This document shows, piece after piece, positions 20,440 through 31,589 of a stretch of 64,000 nucleotides of DNA. The position numbers and the translations under genes were made by a program. Where the stretch lies: assembly GCA_032173965.1 (NCBI GenBank), contig CM063288.1, positions 24,088,001-24,152,000 of the forward strand, written 5' to 3'. The DNA is from Sitta carolinensis (taxonomy: Eukaryota > Chordata > Aves > Passeriformes > Sittidae). How positions within the stretch are numbered: position 1 is the first letter of the stretch; each line of letters opens with the position of its first letter. Below the pieces are notes generated by a model that saw nothing but the letters and a program-made list of their open reading frames with translations, was not told where the DNA came from and did not search any database.

Positions 20440-20785
20440 GAGGATCTGGGAGAGGGATGGGAGAGGAGCTGGGAGAGGGATGGGAGAGGAGCCGGGAGAG
20501 GAACGGGAGCGGAGCCCGGAGAAGGACGGGAGCGGAGCCCGGAGAAGGACGGGAGAGGGACGGGAGAGGGACGGGAGCGGAGCCGGGACAGGGACTGGAG
20601 AGGAGCCGGGGCAGGGACAGGAGAGGAGCCGGGAGAGGAGCGGGAGCGGAGCCGGGGCAGGGACAGGAGAGGAGCCGGGAGAGGAGCGGGAGCGGAGCCG
20701 GGAGAGGAGCGGGAGCGGAGCCGGGGCAGGGACAGGAGAGGAGACGGGAGAGGAGCGGGAGCGGAGCCGGGGCAGGGATGGGCGC
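20440..20785. repeat. GC-rich polypurine minisatellite
   Basis: The plus strand is built from interleaved units such as GGGAGAGGAGC, GGGAGCGGAGCC and CGGGGCAGGGACAGGAGAG, with larger blocks repeated at about 20,590-20,660, 20,640-20,740 and 20,700-20,780. Because many units are multiples of 3, long open frames appear on both strands (up to 241 codons on plus, 188 on minus), encoding Arg/Gly/Glu or Pro/Ser/Leu repeats. These are artefacts of the repeat. It forms an isolated GC peak in AT-rich DNA. Confidence 0.9.
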
Positions 20786-20789
20786 GCAG

Positions 20790-23700
20790 CTCCCCTCCCG
20801 GGCAGGGGCCCCGCTCCCGGGGAGGCTCCTCCGGCCGTCCCGCTCCGCCTTTGGATCTCTCAAGCCCTTCCCTGACAGCCACTCACTGCCTCATAGCTGG
20901 ACAACGTTACAGAAAATCCGAATAACTGGGTTTGGGACGGTTTTAACCTGGAAATCTGAGCACGGAGAGAACAGGAAAACGCAAGTTTCGGGCAGGGGGT
21001 TCTTTTCCCTCCCACGTTCAGCAACTTTCTCGGAGTTAAGCAGGAAACTGGCCCTGAAAACCATTTTTTTTTTTTTTTTGGTCAAATTTGAGGTTTTTTG
21101 AAACAAAAGGAAGGTCTGAGGTTAAGATTCAGTTTAGGATCTGGGAAAACAAGTGTTGCAGCAGCAAGATTTTTGCTGGATTTGCAAGGCCATGGGATTG
21201 ATGTAGCCCTGTATGAATGTCTTGTCAAACACGGAGCAGTCATAGGTATTTGGGGCACCTGTAGGCTGACAGTTAACATTCCATTTAGGTTTTGGAAAAT
21301 GTATTTGGAGACATCTTACCTGTTATGTGTAAGGTAAGGCTGCCTGAAGTAAGGGGAAAGTAGGTCTGGAAACATGTAGTGGTCTCATTCAAACTACCTG
21401 AGCATCAGGGCAATTCAGAACAAGTTCTGGAAAATCAGATCTCAGCAGCAGTTTCCTGTGGTGACTTGAGCTGTCATCCCAAACAGTCACAGGGAAGTAA
21501 TTGAATACCTTTATTCTTAATTTCCACCTAAGTCATGTGTTCCCTCTTACAGGCTTACAGTTACATATATAATTAAGGGGCCATGAAATACTGACAAGCA
21601 CATTTCTCTCTCCAATCTGTAGGACGCTCTGAGGCAAGTTCAAGGCTGGTTCAAGGCTGCAATATTTGGCAAAGTTGCATGAGATTGCCGGGGACTGGCC
21701 TCATGAATCTGGTGTCTTACTCTTAATTTTCAGGTAGGAGTAGTGTTGCTCTGCTTTTGTGAAAGCTTTAGGGGAGTATGAGACAAGTAGGACTGCACAA
21801 TCAGGCTATTGTATTCTTGCAAGGTCTCTTCAGAGAGGAGAAAGAGCTGGTACAAAACAAAGGTTTCACCTGAAGTTTTGGATAGCTCTCCTGGAAGTTA
21901 GGGTCAAGATTTGGTTTTGGGTAGCCGTACAAATGAATACCAAGCTGAAGTTAGAAGCTAATGATAGTGATATTTTCAATATTGGAGCAAATTTAGCAAC
22001 AGTGTGTCTTTTCTATTTAAAGACTCTAGTTACAGAGTAGAGTGCAGTACTACACATTTCAAAGTGCACACAGATAGATGTGATACTCCAAAGTAGCCAT
22101 GAGTCTCTGGGGTTTGGTAAGGGCTAGTATTAAGGTTTGAAATTCCGCAGAAGCAAGTCAAGAATTTGCAGGTTACTCCAGACTTTCACGAGGTTATTAG
22201 GTGACGCCTGTTGCAGTTAACTCGGAATCTGTAATTATGGGTTTAAAGAGGTGAACTTTTTGGGCAGCAGGAGGTGCTTGGTCCCTATGATGCTGGCAGC
22301 AGCCATTGGCCAGCTGGCCGTGCTGTTGCCTTCCGTGGCGGGGGCTGCACACTGCCCCCTCCTCACTGAGGGCTCTCAGCAGGACAACCGACGTGATTAC
22401 AGGTGTTTGCATTTGTGCAAATCACCAAGAAAACTGGCGTTTGTTGCAGGAGGGGACGTGAATGTGGTTGCATTTGAAGCAAATCACAGTCAGGATGATT
22501 ATGACAAGGAATATCAGAAGTTAGAGGAGAGAGAACTCTTCCCCTGTCTCAGACAGCCAGAAAGCTGCTGACACATCCTCAGCTCTGAGAAACAGGACAG
22601 AAAAAATTGGAGTCCGCATCCAGAAAGCACACACAAAGATCAGCAGGTGCTGGTGATTTTTAGTCTCCTGTGGGCATCCATGGGGTGGACACCTCAAGAA
22701 AAGCACTGAGTACAATGGTTTCCAGCTCATCTTGCTTGGCCACAGAATTTTGAGATGGGATTTTACCCTCAATGCTCTCCTTTCCATTGCCATGATCTAC
22801 GTTAAGGTTTTCAGACTTGCACAAGAGACTTGGGAGATTATGTCCCATTTCAGAAGGTGATATAATTAATCAAAAGGGCAGGGATGTCCTCCTATGGCAG
22901 CCAGAGCAGTCTCAGCATTGGCTGGAAAGACGTGGTAACATCATGTTCTGCCTTCTCCCACTCTGCCAAGAGATGCCCTGCAGGGGAGTGTGCAGTACTG
23001 TCACTGGCACTAACAGCAGCGTGAAGCTGCAGCCAGGCAAGACAAATTAGGAAATGAAAATCACAAAAAAATAGACAGTGCTTTAATGCCTAAATGTGCC
23101 ATGGAAATAGATGGGTTGTGAGAGTTTCTTTGTTTTAACTGGAAGTGCCGTGTCTCTTCACTCCTGCTGATGATTTTAATTTTGGATCAGAAAAGCCAGA
23201 TCAAAGGAGCAAAAGGATACTTCTTTGGTTTGTTTGGGTAGTCTGTAAAGGCACCATAGATAAATGCTAGTGAGGGACTGAGAATCTAACAATGCTTGGA
23301 AACAAAATAAAGGCATCAGTCATACTTTTTGCTTACTGAAAAACTCTGAAAAATAAAAGCAGCGGTGTCACAGATATGCAGTCCCTGACAGTTGTTGACA
23401 AGGCAGAGGCAAGTACCTCTCCTTTGGAGCCACTGGCCATGCTCCATCTCCTGTGATCCAGAGCCTTGAGGGAACACCATGACACGTCAATGTGTGGCCA
23501 GAGAATGTGACACTCAACAAGCAGGTGCAGTCGAGTTCTCTCAAACAAGAAAGAAGCTACATCTACAAGCTGTATCTCTGATGCACGTAGAATAACAAAA
23601 CACTCTCAGAAAAGAGAAAGGTTTTTTCTGAAATAGCCTCCATTGGCAGTTTCCATGTGCTGTGTCTGTCCCTGTAACACGAATCAAATCCCCACCCGTG

Positions 23701-25839
23701 CTGAAAGCAGTGACTCCTGCACACATTGCGGTGTACAGCAGCAGCTGAGTGCTCGGGTGTGTGCTTGTACATGTGTAGTTCACAAACATGAACCCATTTA
23801 ATTTGCTGAGAAGCTTCACATCCAAATTTCTATTCAAATTATTCCCTTATTAATTGGAAATATATTTTATTTTTTGAAAATCTTGGCAGAACATAATGGG
23901 TCTGAGCATTTGGAAAAGGGCTTACAAGTTCCTTTGACACTGACGATTTTCAAAAATTTTCAAAATTAAACTGGTTTCATTTAGATGCCAGCAAGTTCGT
24001 TTTTAAAATATTTGCCCTGCAATTCCTGTAGAAATTTTTTTCCCAATATGTGGTGTTTTCAATGCTGACACTTGGTGGTGCTGCAGTTAATAGGTTCATA
24101 TTTTCTGCTGCTCTTTCTCTGCTGTGACTGGTTTGCCCCTCTCCTCCGTTTGCCGATAAGCTTGGGCCATCGTCGAGGTCCCAGAGAAAAAAATTTATTC
24201 ACATTTCTGAGGGACCACGACCCATTTTTGAGCAGTTCTTGAGTCAATAATAAGAAGAACTGGAATAACAGCAACAACACCACAACTGCCTTTATAGAGC
24301 AGTTTTCTTTCAAAATGCATAAGCATAATTCAAGTGAAGAAATGCAAACACAGGCAAGGTCCAGTAATTATAAGTATTAGTAATTATAAGCATCAGCACA
24401 GAGGGGAAGCTGCCAAAAGGACCTTGAGAGATCACAGAGTCCATCCTCTCCATGAAGGAACAAGGGTAGCTGGAGTTCTGCCCAACTTTCTATGGAGTAC
24501 CAGCGTAGGCTTTATGGGAATGCCTCAAATGCTTTGGTGTGTTTTACATGCACATCTCCCACACAGCATCCTTGCTCAAGGAAAGAAGGAGGTGAGGCAC
24601 GTGGCATTTGGGTGCCTCAGTCTGAGAGGCCAGAAATAGTCCTTTATGACAGTGGACAGTGCAACTGAGATATTGGCTTGTTCCAGCATTTCTATGGGGT
24701 TCTTTTTAAGTCCAGAAGTGCCAGAGGAACTGTAGGAGACAATAGGAGCTGCACTCATGTCCTGCTCCATTGCTTTGCTCTGAGACTCTCCAGGTTTTCC
24801 TCCTGACACCTCGGAGGCTTGACATGCCCATTGCCCTTCCCCCCCCTCATCTTCACAGGTGTTCATGGCATTAAGGAAGACTCTGCAGGTGATCCTGGCA
24901 TGATCCCAGCAAGGATTTTCTGTTGGGAAGGAAGCGTATTCCTGCATGGCTATGATGAAAAACTGTCTCTCTGCTCCCACTCCCACAGGCTCACCCCACC
25001 TTTGCACAGCTCCAGACTCTGTTTCAGGCTGGAAATAACCCCTAGGGACAAACGACCTTAATTACTAGGACAAAAATTACTTGTTTAAGTGCAGCATCTT
25101 AGTATAAATACAAGAAATAATCAAGATACGTTGTAATTAAATTGAATCTGTTCTTTCCTCCCCGAAGATTTCCTTCTCAATCTAATTTATTATTTGGCTG
25201 GTTAATCAGTATTAAAGACCCAAAGAAATGGTGGTTCATACATGCTAAGCATGACCTAGAGCCTGACTGCTATTGTGGACTTCCTGGGAAGTGCTCAGGT
25301 TTCAGGCTCCAAAAAACAATGCTGTAGCTGACAAACTGCAGTGACACACACACACATGGAGGAAATAAGGTACAGGAGCACAATGAATGTGCTCCTGCTG
25401 AAACAACGGAGGCACTAAACTGATGTGGAAAAGTTGTCTCCTTAGGCAGGGAGATATGTTCTTACTTGGTGGTTCTATGTGGTGAAAGCATCAAAACATA
25501 TGGCAGGATTAGTTTTGAAAATATTTTAATGCTTTTTAACATGCGAGATTCATACATTGTTGGTCTTGATAGGTAAAAGTGAGCTGCTTGTCACAATATG
25601 CTGCTTCACAAAGGCTCATTTCATGTGCAGAATGTGGGGCAGAAAGAGGGTATTAAGTGCCACAAGGAGAAAAAAAGGAGATGCCATTGTCAAATTATGA
25701 ATGGGAGAAATTGGAACATATACCATATACCACCATATGCCATATTTACCATGTAATCAAGCTCTCAAAAGGGGAAAAAAAAAAAAAACAAACAAGGAAG
25801 AAAAAAGGCTGGAAGTCCCCTTCATTATTTGAACAGAAT

Positions 25840-25840
<1 letters not shown>
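20790..25840. other. Intergenic DNA, nothing recognised
   Basis: Mostly AT-rich, with a T16 tract at 21,064-21,079 and a short (CA)n at 25,344-25,356. The frames at 22,251-22,571 (plus, 106 codons) and 24,576-25,007 (minus, 143 codons) have no recognisable domains and I do not call them genes. Confidence 0.65.
25344..25356. repeat. Short (CA)n microsatellite
   Basis: About six and a half AC units in a row. Small and probably of no functional note. Confidence 0.85.

Positions 25841-25844
<4 letters not shown>

Positions 25845-25886
<42 letters not shown>
25845..25886. repeat. Poly(T) tract, 42 nt
   Basis: The longest homopolymer in the window. Read on the minus strand it is A42 and could be a retrotransposed tail, but the sequence beside it (25,887 onward) shows no gene or SINE I recognise. 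Its length may also be affected by sequencing or assembly error. Confidence 0.9.
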
Positions 25887-25889
25887 CCC

Positions 25890-28800
25890 AGAAGAAAAAC
25901 ATGTTTGTACCTTTATTTGTTTTCTTGGTTTATTTTTATTGTAGCTGTTATAGTCTATTTTTGTTACTATTTGAAGTTTGGATATGTTTCCTAAGAGAAA
26001 AAATTTTGTTTAATCTTCACCTGGGGAATAAAGTTTGTTTTCCTGTGTACTATGAAGTCTGTCCTTTTTACTAAAGGATTATATTACTTGTGATTTTCCC
26101 CTGAAAATTCCCTGACTTTTCTGGGACCTGAGAGAGTAGAATGTAGTCTGTCTGCTATATTGAAATGATGAACTGAACTCTTCAGAACTCCATTTTATTT
26201 TAAATAAATAAATGCTATTTTTTAACAAGAGCTCCATTTTATTTTCAATCTGCTTTAAAACCAGCATCAAACATCACCTGAGCTCTTATTTCAGTCCACA
26301 ATGCACCTAGTAACCTAATTACAGTGCACCTTGTTGTAGGTCATTAATTTACATATGCATATTTACAGATGCGCTTGTATGTCCTGTAACTCCTGCTGAA
26401 AATCCCTTACCATGCCGTGGGAAAACTCCAGGAGGATTTGACCACTATTCTCTAAGAATACATTTCCAGAATTAATTCCAATAATTTTCTCAGGAAAAAG
26501 TGTTTTGGTTTTTTTTTAAATTTGCTTTCTACTTTTATTCACAGAGAGATATATACCTGCTAGGCACAGGTTCAGATTTCTTTCTTGCTTTCAGGATTGT
26601 CTTATTTAGTCTTCCCAGTGGATTTGACATAGACACTCCCTGTCCTCAGGGTGGTTTTTCTCTCCTCCCAGGAAGAACAGCTATATCCAAATCCTCCTTT
26701 CTAGACCTTCTGCATACCTGGGTGCTGTCACCCAAAACCATCTCTCTAGATTGTGATCCCCCTGTCAAAGCACAACATTTAAGATTCCACTTCATTCCAA
26801 GCTTTCTATGAAAGATGTAAGAAAATGCTGCAGGATGTCCTGTGCCCAGATGGATGTGTGAGACATACCCTCAGGTGTTGGAGCAACTCTGGTGGCTGCT
26901 GCCTGACAGACTCTCACTGTGATTGCAGGTCTAGCCTCTTATCCTGCAAAATGAATACCTGTGGGATATAAGGTCTTTCTTTCCTGTTGCTCTTCGTAAT
27001 TGTTTTTTTTTTTTTTTCCTTAAAGGTAATTTCTGGCCAAGCCCCATGATTCATACCATGGTCAACAACCTCAGCACATATCAATGACTGAACTGATTTT
27101 AATAAACTCCATGTAAATAGGAGAAATATGGCATTAAAATGTCCTGGTCCTCAAGACTTCTCTCTTATTGCCTCATAGAGAATACAGTGCTCCTAACCAG
27201 AGGTGGAAGTAAAGCAGTTGACTAAAGTATGTATGGCTCAGATTACAATGTTTGCCTCCTCCAGGTCGTGCCAAAGCAGAATCTCTACAGAGGACTACTC
27301 TATTAACTGCAGCACCATTATTTTTCCCATTTCACCTTTTCTTAAAAACCCTTCTTTTTTCTTTTCTGTGCACCTATAACCTAAAACCTGACTTCCTGAG
27401 GTAGGTGATGTTACAGCTTCAGTGAGTGGCAGCCTATGAGACACAGAGCAGATTCTGAGTGCTGCTGATGAGCTGTCAGGAGTTTTTGGCAGAAAACTTT
27501 CCTTTGAAAGCTATTTTTTTTTTTTTTTTTTGCTTATAAATACCTATAAATGCTAGATCTCATTTTCAGGCTGCTGAAATACAAAAAAGTGATTGTGTCC
27601 AGATGATTTTTTTGTGCTCCAGCTGAACCTTGTAAACAAGCTATAAACCCTCAAAGCAAATTTTGGGTTACACATCCTGCAGGAGGTGTATGCCTGCTCT
27701 GCTTTAAAACCATACACTGTGAGAGTAGGTGCTACCTTTGGCTTTCCTCCTCTAAACATGTAGTTTATTATAGCTTAAAAATAATAGTTGCAGTTTTTAT
27801 CTGTGCCGTGCTTGAGGCATGTAATATTTTTCCCAGCAAAATAAGGCAATGGTGAGCCATGACTGAGGGAACAGCATATAGGAAGAAAATACAATTTGAT
27901 GATCTGTCTTTACATGCTTATGGCAGGAATTACAGCTGCCAGTGGGATGTGCTGGAGCAACTGAGGCTGCCTTACATGCTGTGAACACCCAAAGGGCATA
28001 GGGGCACCCAGGCTCTTCCACACAGGGTATGACTTGGATGTCAGAAGTGTCTTATGCATCACCTTGGTGGCCACCTTCCAGGTGACATCTGTTGGCCCAA
28101 CACCTGGGCCACCGTGGGGAGCTGTGAGTGGTGCACCTCCCCACAGCCGTCCCATTCTCTCCCAGAAAACACATCTGGGGCACAGTTTAGCTTCATGCTC
28201 CAGGAGCTGGGCTGACGAAGCTGTCAGGTTCCTTGTGCCAGCAGCAGGCTGCCAGGCACAGTGCATGGCAATGCCTTCCCCTGCTGAATGGAAGGAAGAG
28301 GTGGTGTGTGGGGAACACCCAGGGCTGCCAGAGCAGGGGGCTGTGCAGTGTGCACGCCCTGTTTCATGCAGCCTAGCCATAGGAGGCTGCTCTCAGAAAC
28401 CCTCACCCGAGTGAATCAGCAGCCCCCACTTCTGCTGCTCCCCTCTGTGTGACAGTGTTCATGGTGTTGGGTGAATCCCAGTTCTGGGACTGCTTTGGGG
28501 TGTGTGCCTGACCTCAGCTCCTCTGGCTGTTCACCTGTGATTTACAGCCTGCCTTTCCTCAAGCTGCTGTACAAAACAGAAACTTTTCCCCCTGAGGACT
28601 CTGGGTTTGTGTCATCCAGAAATACACATCTCACCACACATCACTTGGGCGGCTGTTGCTGCTGCCCATCCTGGCCCTTCTAGGGAGGTTCTGCTTGTCC
28701 AGTCTCTACTTCTGCTTGATATTCTTAGCCAGAGAAGCTTGCTGGAAAAGGGCAGTTTCCTATGATTTACTTGTGAGTATTTGTGTCTGCTGAGTTGCAA

Positions 28801-31560
28801 GTTCTGTTTAAAACAAATTTTCATGAACAGGGCATTCAGAACATCCCTTTCCAGAGTGTCCCCCTGAGTTTCTAGCAAGGGGTGGACTCTTACTTCATAT
28901 CTCTTGTTGAGGTCATTAACAGGCCTCTCCCCTTTCCTGTGAAATGCGGGAACTTAATTTTATGACTTCTCTTCTAAATGGGGCAGAAATAAGTCAGCGG
29001 CTCAAGAGCAGCTTGGGAAGGAGGGGGGAAAGGTGATGGTGAGCACAGATCCTGGTTTCCTTAGGAAAACAGCCCAGAACCAGGATGAAGGTATATATAG
29101 AAAGAAGCTTGCAATATTATCTCCTTTATGATAAAGCAGTGCCAAGGAAAGTAGCTGGGTACAGGGAAAGTGGCTTTTCAGGACGTTAAGTTTCTTGCAG
29201 TGTCCAAGTGGGGACAATGTGTTTTTTAGCTGGGTAAAAGAGCTGTTTCAAAAGGCCTTTCCTCCCCTCCAAAGCCTCACAGCCCCTCCTGTGTTTCTGA
29301 GATTGCATCTGGAAGGAAACAAAAGATGCAAACACCAGACCCAGTGTGCTAACTGAAAAAGATATTTTTTCAGTCAAGCAGATGGTGAATAGAAACCTGC
29401 CATAGAAACCAGCTTACGCAACCCTTCCCAGCCCGTGTGTGCCTGGTAAATACAAACTGCCAGATAGAACAGTGAGATAGAGCTGGGCACAACAGCTCGT
29501 GCTATTAAAACAGTGACCCCAGGAGCACACAGAAGTTTATAATGAACTTGTGAAGGAGACAAAAAAGTGCAAACACGGTGATGTAATCCAAGGGCTGTTC
29601 CAAGACACTACAGTTATGGCTTCTGTTCATTTGTAGGGCCCCCCAAACCCTGTGAATCACCACCAGTGCTATGAACGAGCCCTCTGTGGGAGCACAAGTC
29701 AGCCAGAGGTGACAGTGGTGGCTGCTGGAAGCTGCACAGGCTGCGGCTCTGCTGGAGGCACGGGAAGAGGGAGCAAGGCAGCCACCACCTGGTCTGCTTC
29801 TGGCTACGGGGAAAAGCTCTAGAAGGAGAGGTGAGGAGGCAAAGCTGCAGGGGAAGAGGAAGATGGTGAGGCTGCAGAGGGCGTGAGGCAATAACCACAG
29901 TGAAGATGGGATTGCCACAGCCAGGTGCCACAGTGCTGTGCAGGGAACAAGCCACCAAAGCACTTTTGGAGCACGCTGGTCCCAGATGAACATCAGATGG
30001 CACTGAAACCCAAGGCACAGCATCTTTGGCTTGCACCTGCTTCCAGCAGGAGGACCAGGAAATACATGAGGACAAGGGCAGCTGAAGGAGAAGAGGCAGC
30101 CCAGATGTTTGTCCATCTCTTGTGTTACGACATGTTAGAAATTAATTATGTGGATTAATTGTTTACCATGAGGATCTGAGTTATAAGACAGGATTTAATG
30201 TTGGAGGGCAGACAACCTCAGCTGGGATCTTCAGTGCATTATGTTCGCCACCTTCTATTTAGTCAGGCCTCACCTAAAAATTGTGGGTATTTCAGAGGAA
30301 AAGGGTTGCTCAAAGCAGCCTGATTTAGCTCATCTGGATCTGTTATTATGTGTAGGAAAATATATATATAAAGTTTGAATTTTTCTGAGGCACTAGAGAT
30401 TATTTTCTACTGATGGGATAACAGGTTCCAGCCTGGCAAAGACTAGCATTTGAGTTTTAGGTACTCTGAACAAACCTATTGATTTTACTGCTAGTTTTCT
30501 AACTCGCACTTCTTTTTCCCTTAGATTTAAAAACTTTTATTTAAAACAGTCACTTGAGCCTCTCATATGGGTTGCATATACTGACAGCAACTCTCCCGTG
30601 TCCACATCTTTCCTTATAGAATTGTATTTTTGATTGACTTTCATACAGCAGAAGCTCCCAGAGGATCTCATTGAACCATATGGGTCCTATCTTTTGACAT
30701 AACAATTATTGCCTGATAATAGCACAATAGCAATAGCAGCATGTTTGGGAATCAACAGTGAAATACTAATGAATGTTAATGCATTGTTTTAATTTACTAC
30801 ATTTGTTTTGTTGATGTACTTATTAACCTTCAGGTCTGTGGTTAATAAGGCATTCTATTTTAAGGTATTATTATCTAGGGGAAGAAGAGAAAAACAACAC
30901 TGAAGAAGTTAAACCATTTGTTCTTCATTTCATTCACACTTTGATTGATAACTGGTAGCAGATTTAACCACTGACTCATAGACTGAAGCGACACTGATAT
31001 AATTTTAATAACACAGCGAGAGGGACAGTTTTAGAAAGAGCCAGTATACCTTATTTTAGCAGTGCAAAGGACACTCTGGCCAGGAATGGCACACATTGCA
31101 CGAGGCAGCCCAGGGACTCTTCTGGTCACAGGAGCCCTGTGCTGTTCCCAGCTCACTCCCAGCAAGCCAGTGGCCACGGTGGCCCAGCTGCAGGACAAAG
31201 CCAGCGGCCAGGGGAGCACAAGGCTGCTCTGAAGTGCACAATCACTTCCCGTGGGGAAAGGCCTCTTCCTCCCTGCTTTAAATCACTCCCAATCCTTCTG
31301 CCATTTCATTGTCATTCTTTCTGGCTGCTATGGACACACTGATGTATGTATGGCCTGTTCATATGCACTCAGGTTGGTTCATTTAACTGGCATAGGATTT
31401 GGGAGTTCTCAAGAGAGGACAGAGGGATTTCTCTGGAAAAAGAGATAGCCTTAAGGCTCCTTCCTCTCCTCCCCATTTCCAGAATTTTTTTCTGCTCTGG
31501 ATGAGATTTGTGGAAGTACACTAGTGATATATTAAAGAATATAACTTTCACTGACAACTA
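25890..31560. other. Intergenic DNA, nothing firmly recognised
   Basis: No gene is supported. The longest frames are 156 codons (minus, 27,910-28,380), 126 codons (plus, 28,034-28,414) and 203 codons (minus, 29,505-30,116). All lie in locally GC-richer sequence and overlap frames on the other strand or in other phases. Poly(T) tracts lie at 27,003-27,017 and 27,514-27,531. Segment 30,690-30,880 is AT-rich with TTAATG and GGTTAATAAG cores and could be regulatory. Confidence 0.6.
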
Positions 31561-31561
31561 T

Positions 31562-31585
31562 CAAGAGTGTTCTAGAACACTCTTG
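31562..31585. repeat. 24-bp perfect palindrome
   Basis: CAAGAGTGTTCT is followed immediately by its exact reverse complement AGAACACTCTTG, with no spacer. The centre TTCTAGAA matches the paired TTCnnGAA core of a heat-shock element, and TGTTCT/AGAACA are steroid-receptor half-sites set back to back. Function is unknown. Confidence 0.9.
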
Positions 31586-31589
31586 CCTA

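Noticed and set aside
20316..21101. Long frames on both strands (241 and 188 codons)
   Set aside because: They are translations of the purine minisatellite and have no non-repetitive conserved part.
24417..24460. GGACCTTGAGAGATCACAGAG, weakly like antisense CR1
   Set aside because: The similarity is short and the flanks do not follow CR1. It could be a very old copy, but I cannot support it by eye.
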